Notes under the pieces: generated by a model
Database searches by the model: none
Told to the model about the DNA's origin: nothing
The model's input: the letters and a program-made list of their open reading frames with translations, nothing else
In this document: positions 61,247 to 64,000 of the stretch, piece by piece
Position numbering within the stretch: position 1 is the stretch's first letter
Layout: each line of letters begins with the position of its first letter
Position numbers and translations under genes: made by a program
Source of the DNA: Saccharofermentans sp.
GTDB taxonomy: Bacteria; Bacillota; Clostridia; Saccharofermentanales; Saccharofermentanaceae
NCBI GenBank assembly: GCA_024403695.1
Contig: JAKSRI010000005.1
Location: forward strand, 62,001-126,000
Length of the DNA: 64,000 bases
Direction: 5' to 3'

Positions 61247-62743
61247 ATGAAGACAGTTCTTGCGATTTCTGATTCAGTCGAGGGTACACCCTACGATTTG
61301 AAGAGAACCACAAAGACTATTAAGGGTTTCAATATGGACCCTCTTCTTGTTGTGCCTGCCATCTTTGAACGTGATGGTACACATGTAGTTAATGAATCCG
61401 AAGAAATTCTTGACTATGTATTTAGTCCTGATTGTGAGATTTCTGCCGTTTCTATTGGTTATATGACTGAGCAGTCAGTGGTAGAGAATCTGGCTCAGAA
61501 ACTCCGTACACTCGGTAAGGGAAGAGTCCCAATTATTTATCAGCCATCTCTTTTCACAGATGATGGAGAGATTCTTGTTAATGAGGATTTGTTCTATTCT
61601 ATTTGCGATAACCTAATTCCAAATGTTGATTTGATTATTATTAACAGATTTGAAGCTGAGCTTCTTTATGAGGAAGAGTGCCACACTGAGGGTGACTTCA
61701 CTAATGCTGCCAGAGATATATCCAAGCAGTTTAAGTGTGCAGTTCTTATTAGACACGTTGAAGGCGTTGGTGGAAAGAATTTGTTATTTAATGGTGTATC
61801 TTCCTTGTGGATTAATACACCACCACATCTTATCGATGGTGCTAATAGAAACTTTAACCTGATGTCAGCTGTAGCATGTTCTATGGTAGAGAAGCCACTT
61901 ATCGGATCTGCAATCCGTAATGGTATTTATTTCTGTTCTATTGATAAGAATAAGCCTGCTGAATTGTATGAAGTAGACGATGAGGACGAGTTTGTTGCAC
62001 CAGAAGTTACTGCGGAAGTAGTTCCAGAGGTTGTTACTGAAGAGGTTCCTTTCCAGGAGGTTCTCGAGGAAGTCGTAGTGGAGCCTGTAGAGGAGCATGT
62101 AATTGAGGCACCAGTTCTCGAAGAGCCAATCGTGGAAGAGAAGGTTGTTGAAGAGCCTGCTCCAGTAGCTGAGACGCCTGCTCCTGTTGCTAGAAAGCCA
62201 TTTAACGCGGCTGATTATAAGACAGCTTTGCCTAAGCTTGACATGAGCACATTCTCATTTAGTAAGCCAATTATTGATGCCCCAGCACCTAAGGTGGAAG
62301 AGAAGCCAGAGGTGAAGGTGGAGGAGCAAAAGGAAGAGCCAGCTCAGCCAAAGATATCTGCCGCAGATGCTATCCGTGCAGCGAAAATGCAGTCTGGCCT
62401 CTTAAGCGCAGGCAACGTGCCAGAGCGTAAGCCAAAGGTTCGTGCGCCACTTACATCAACACCAGTTCCTTCTTTGGGATTTGGTTCTGTATTGAATAAC
62501 AAGGATGATCAGTCTGATACAACAAGCCTTGTATCACCTGTTAAGACTCTTAGAGATATCGCTAGAACTCTTGATTCTACAATCAGAGATGGAGAGGAGC
62601 CTACAGCAGTAACTTCTGCCATCGAGAAGCCTGAACCAGGCCCTAAGGCACCAGTTATGGATATCACTCCAGACAGCTCAGTTGTAAAACTTCAGGCGTT
62701 AAGAGAAAGACTTAATAATATGACAGGCTCAGATAAGAACTGA
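61247..62743 (+). CDS. ThiD/PdxK-like pseudokinase with acidic, proline-rich tail
   Basis: 498 residues from ATG 61247 (GGAGAGG at 61235-61241). Residues about 1-235 follow the ribokinase/ThiD fold: TPYDLKRTTKTIKG, SAVSIGYMTEQSVVENL, NVDLIIINRFEAELLY, AVLIRHVEGVGGKNLL. The catalytic anion-hole block, usually N-T-H-G-T-G-C/D, reads DGANRNFNLMSAV, and the N-terminal G-G-A-G loop is missing, so kinase activity is doubtful. Residues about 245-330 are Glu/Val/Pro repeats. The rest is Lys/Pro/Ala-rich with a short C-terminal helix (LQALRERLNNM). Function unknown. Confidence 0.7.
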   Translation: MKTVLAISDSVEGTPYDLKRTTKTIKGFNMDPLLVVPAIFERDGTHVVNESEEILDYVFSPDCEISAVSIGYMTEQSVVENLAQKLRTLGKGRVPIIYQPSLFTDDGEILVNEDLFYSICDNLIPNVDLIIINRFEAELLYEEECHTEGDFTNAARDISKQFKCAVLIRHVEGVGGKNLLFNGVSSLWINTPPHLIDGANRNFNLMSAVACSMVEKPLIGSAIRNGIYFCSIDKNKPAELYEVDDEDEFVAPEVTAEVVPEVVTEEVPFQEVLEEVVVEPVEEHVIEAPVLEEPIVEEKVVEEPAPVAETPAPVARKPFNAADYKTALPKLDMSTFSFSKPIIDAPAPKVEEKPEVKVEEQKEEPAQPKISAADAIRAAKMQSGLLSAGNVPERKPKVRAPLTSTPVPSLGFGSVLNNKDDQSDTTSLVSPVKTLRDIARTLDSTIRDGEEPTAVTSAIEKPEPGPKAPVMDITPDSSVVKLQALRERLNNMTGSDKN

Positions 62744-62757
62744 GCCTGATATTTTTA
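62724..62757 (+). terminator. terminator overlapping the end of the pseudokinase gene
   Basis: CAGGCTCAG (62724-62732) pairs with CTGAGCCTG (62740-62748), then ATATTTTTAT. The stop TGA (62741-62743) is in the stem. Confidence 0.78.
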
Positions 62758-64000
62758 TACTACGTATTTATTGATTGCTTTTTTGATTTTTTCTACATCA
62801 ATTGGTTTGGAAATGTGATCGTTCATGCCGGCCGCAAGAGCTTTCTGCTTATCCTCTTCGAAGGCGTCCGCAGTCATGGCAATGATTGGTAGTTTGTTTA
62901 CTCTGCTATCTTCAAAGTTTCTAAGTTCCTTGGTTGTCTCATATCCATTAAGAACAGGCATCTGAATATCCATGAAAATAATGTCGAATGAATCTGCATC
63001 TGGGTTAAGTGATTCCTTAACCATATCAAGGCACTCAGAACCATTGGAGGCACGCGTGATATTGTAGTTCTCGCCATCGAGTAAGGTCATAGCAACCTCT
63101 GCATTGAAGTCGTTATCCTCGACAAGAAGAATATTAACCGGTCTGTCGAATGTCTTCTCAGTGATAACTTCTGTTGACTGTTCTTCGAGGTCTTCTTTGC
63201 TGGCAAGTCTTATAGGCAGGTGAACAGTAATCTTGGTTCCAACATTGATTTTACTCTCGATTCCGATGGTTCCACCCATAAGGTCAACAAGTTTCTTAAC
63301 AATTGGCATACCGAGACCTGTGCCGGCAATCTTGCCTTCAGTGGTGGTTTTTTCTCTGGAGAATTCCTCGAATACATAAGGCAGGAACTCCTCCGAGATG
63401 CCCATTCCTGTATCACTTACAACAATTCGGAAATAAGTTGATGGTTCATTTTCTTTATAGAACTCATCTACATATACTTTTATCTCGCCACCAGCCTTGG
63501 TGTATTTGATACTGTTGCTTATAAGATTAAAGAATACCTCGAACACCTTAGTAGCATCACAGAAAATATATTTGTGCTGGATGTTCATAATAGGGGAAAG
63601 AGCGATGCCCTTATCGTTTGCCTGAGGTGTGAAGATAGAATCAATAGACTCGACGATATCATCGATGCAGACAGCATTCTCGTTAAGAACCATCTTACCG
63701 GACTCGATTCTAGCCATTTCCAACATCTCATTAATGAGTGAGAGGAGGTAATTACCTGATATCTGAAGCTTCTTTGTGTAGTTCTCGATCTTCTCAGGGT
63801 CGTCTGGATTATTACGTAAAATCTCACTAAATCCGATGATGGCATTCATAGGAGTACGAATGTCGTGGGACATGTTAAGAAGGAACTTGGTCTTGGTAGC
63901 ATTTGCAGTATCGGCCGCTTGTTTTGCTTTCTCCAGGTCCTCGATTTGCTTGGCCATTTCACTGTAGTGCTTGGTCGCTCTTATGAACATATAGTGGAAG
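62755..64000 (-). CDS. hybrid sensor histidine kinase/response regulator (partial)
   Basis: The frame stays open to the window edge, so the N-terminus is missing; the first Met seen is at 63990. Visible order: coiled-coil, HisKA box FLLNMSHDIRTPMNAIIGFSEIL (His in S-H-D), HATPase with FNLISNSIKYTKAG, VVSDTGMGIS and AGTGLGMPIVKKL, then a receiver domain with VEDNDFNAEVA and FMDIQMPVLNGYE (phospho-Asp). Ends with KPID. Typical of hybrid kinases that contain sensor PAS/CACHE domains upstream. Convergent with the pseudokinase gene. Confidence 0.9.
   Translation of the reverse strand, partial: FHYMFIRATKHYSEMAKQIEDLEKAKQAADTANATKTKFLLNMSHDIRTPMNAIIGFSEILRNNPDDPEKIENYTKKLQISGNYLLSLINEMLEMARIESGKMVLNENAVCIDDIVESIDSIFTPQANDKGIALSPIMNIQHKYIFCDATKVFEVFFNLISNSIKYTKAGGEIKVYVDEFYKENEPSTYFRIVVSDTGMGISEEFLPYVFEEFSREKTTTEGKIAGTGLGMPIVKKLVDLMGGTIGIESKINVGTKITVHLPIRLASKEDLEEQSTEVITEKTFDRPVNILLVEDNDFNAEVAMTLLDGENYNITRASNGSECLDMVKESLNPDADSFDIIFMDIQMPVLNGYETTKELRNFEDSRVNKLPIIAMTADAFEEDKQKALAAGMNDHISKPIDVEKIKKAINKYVV

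Noticed and set aside
1..64000. CRISPR array, insertion sequence, prophage or integrase
   Set aside because: No regularly spaced repeats beyond the two 53-base copies at 33.8 kb, and no transposase, integrase or phage structural gene was recognised.

Overview
The window looks like a chromosomal segment of a low-to-moderate GC Gram-positive bacterium of the class Clostridia, most likely Lachnospiraceae-like (inference). Supporting signs are the dcw cell-division cluster, an HrcA/CIRCE heat-shock operon, a Prp protease next to an N-terminally extended ribosomal protein L27, a Trp T-box, a Gram-positive LexA box in front of recA, and a meso-diaminopimelate pathway (Ddh plus a DNPR-type MurE). 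I see no integrase, transposase, CRISPR array, rRNA or phage block. Most of the window is core genome with a few accessory genes between core operons.

Layout. 1-4.1 kb: the 3' end of murC, an unknown polytopic membrane protein, then rplU-prp-rpmA-obgE. 4.2-8.3 kb: an Asp-rich lipoprotein, a membrane-anchored STAS-like/J-like protein, and a divergent rsuA / smr-udg pair. 8.4-21.2 kb: the dcw cluster mraZ-rsmH-ftsL-ftsI-murE-murF-ftsW-murG-ftsQ-ftsZ, lacking mraY, murD and ftsA. It starts at a promoter followed by a row of MraZ-type GTGG boxes. 21.3-28.3 kb: nrdR, a response regulator/histidine kinase pair, nth, recG, rsmD, coaD and a coiled-coil protein, nearly all start/stop coupled. 28.4-34.7 kb: a FliB-like protein, a YgjP-type metalloprotease, gph, an LtaS-like sulfatase (minus strand), ddh, a pair of nested-hairpin repeats and a cytidylate-kinase-like gene. 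34.8-41.5 kb: a sodium:solute symporter with an occluded ribosome-binding site, an HTH protein, a GT-C membrane protein, an ABC/OLD-type ATPase plus DUF4276 (TOPRIM-like) pair, and hemW.

41.5-47 kb: hrcA-grpE-clpP-dnaK-dnaJ behind two overlapping CIRCE operators; clpP inside this operon is unusual. 47-54 kb: tRNA-Trp (minus), proC, rnhA, a NUDIX hydrolase, ftsK, pncC and murJ. 54.2-64 kb: recA-recX with a LexA box, a second lipoprotein whose C-terminal domain is paralogous to the first, prmA, a Trp T-box controlling a TrpB2-type tryptophan synthase beta, an unknown membrane protein, a ThiD-like pseudokinase with a long acidic/proline tail, and a hybrid histidine kinase running off the end.

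The best candidate for an under-described system is the ATPase + DUF4276 cassette at 38.5-40.4 kb, which has the architecture of two-gene anti-phage ATPase/TOPRIM nucleases but sits start/stop coupled to hemW and shows degenerate ATPase motifs. Other items worth a second look are the twin nested hairpins at 33.8 kb, the three apparently leaderless genes, the STAS-like/J-like membrane protein, and the ThiD-like pseudokinase.
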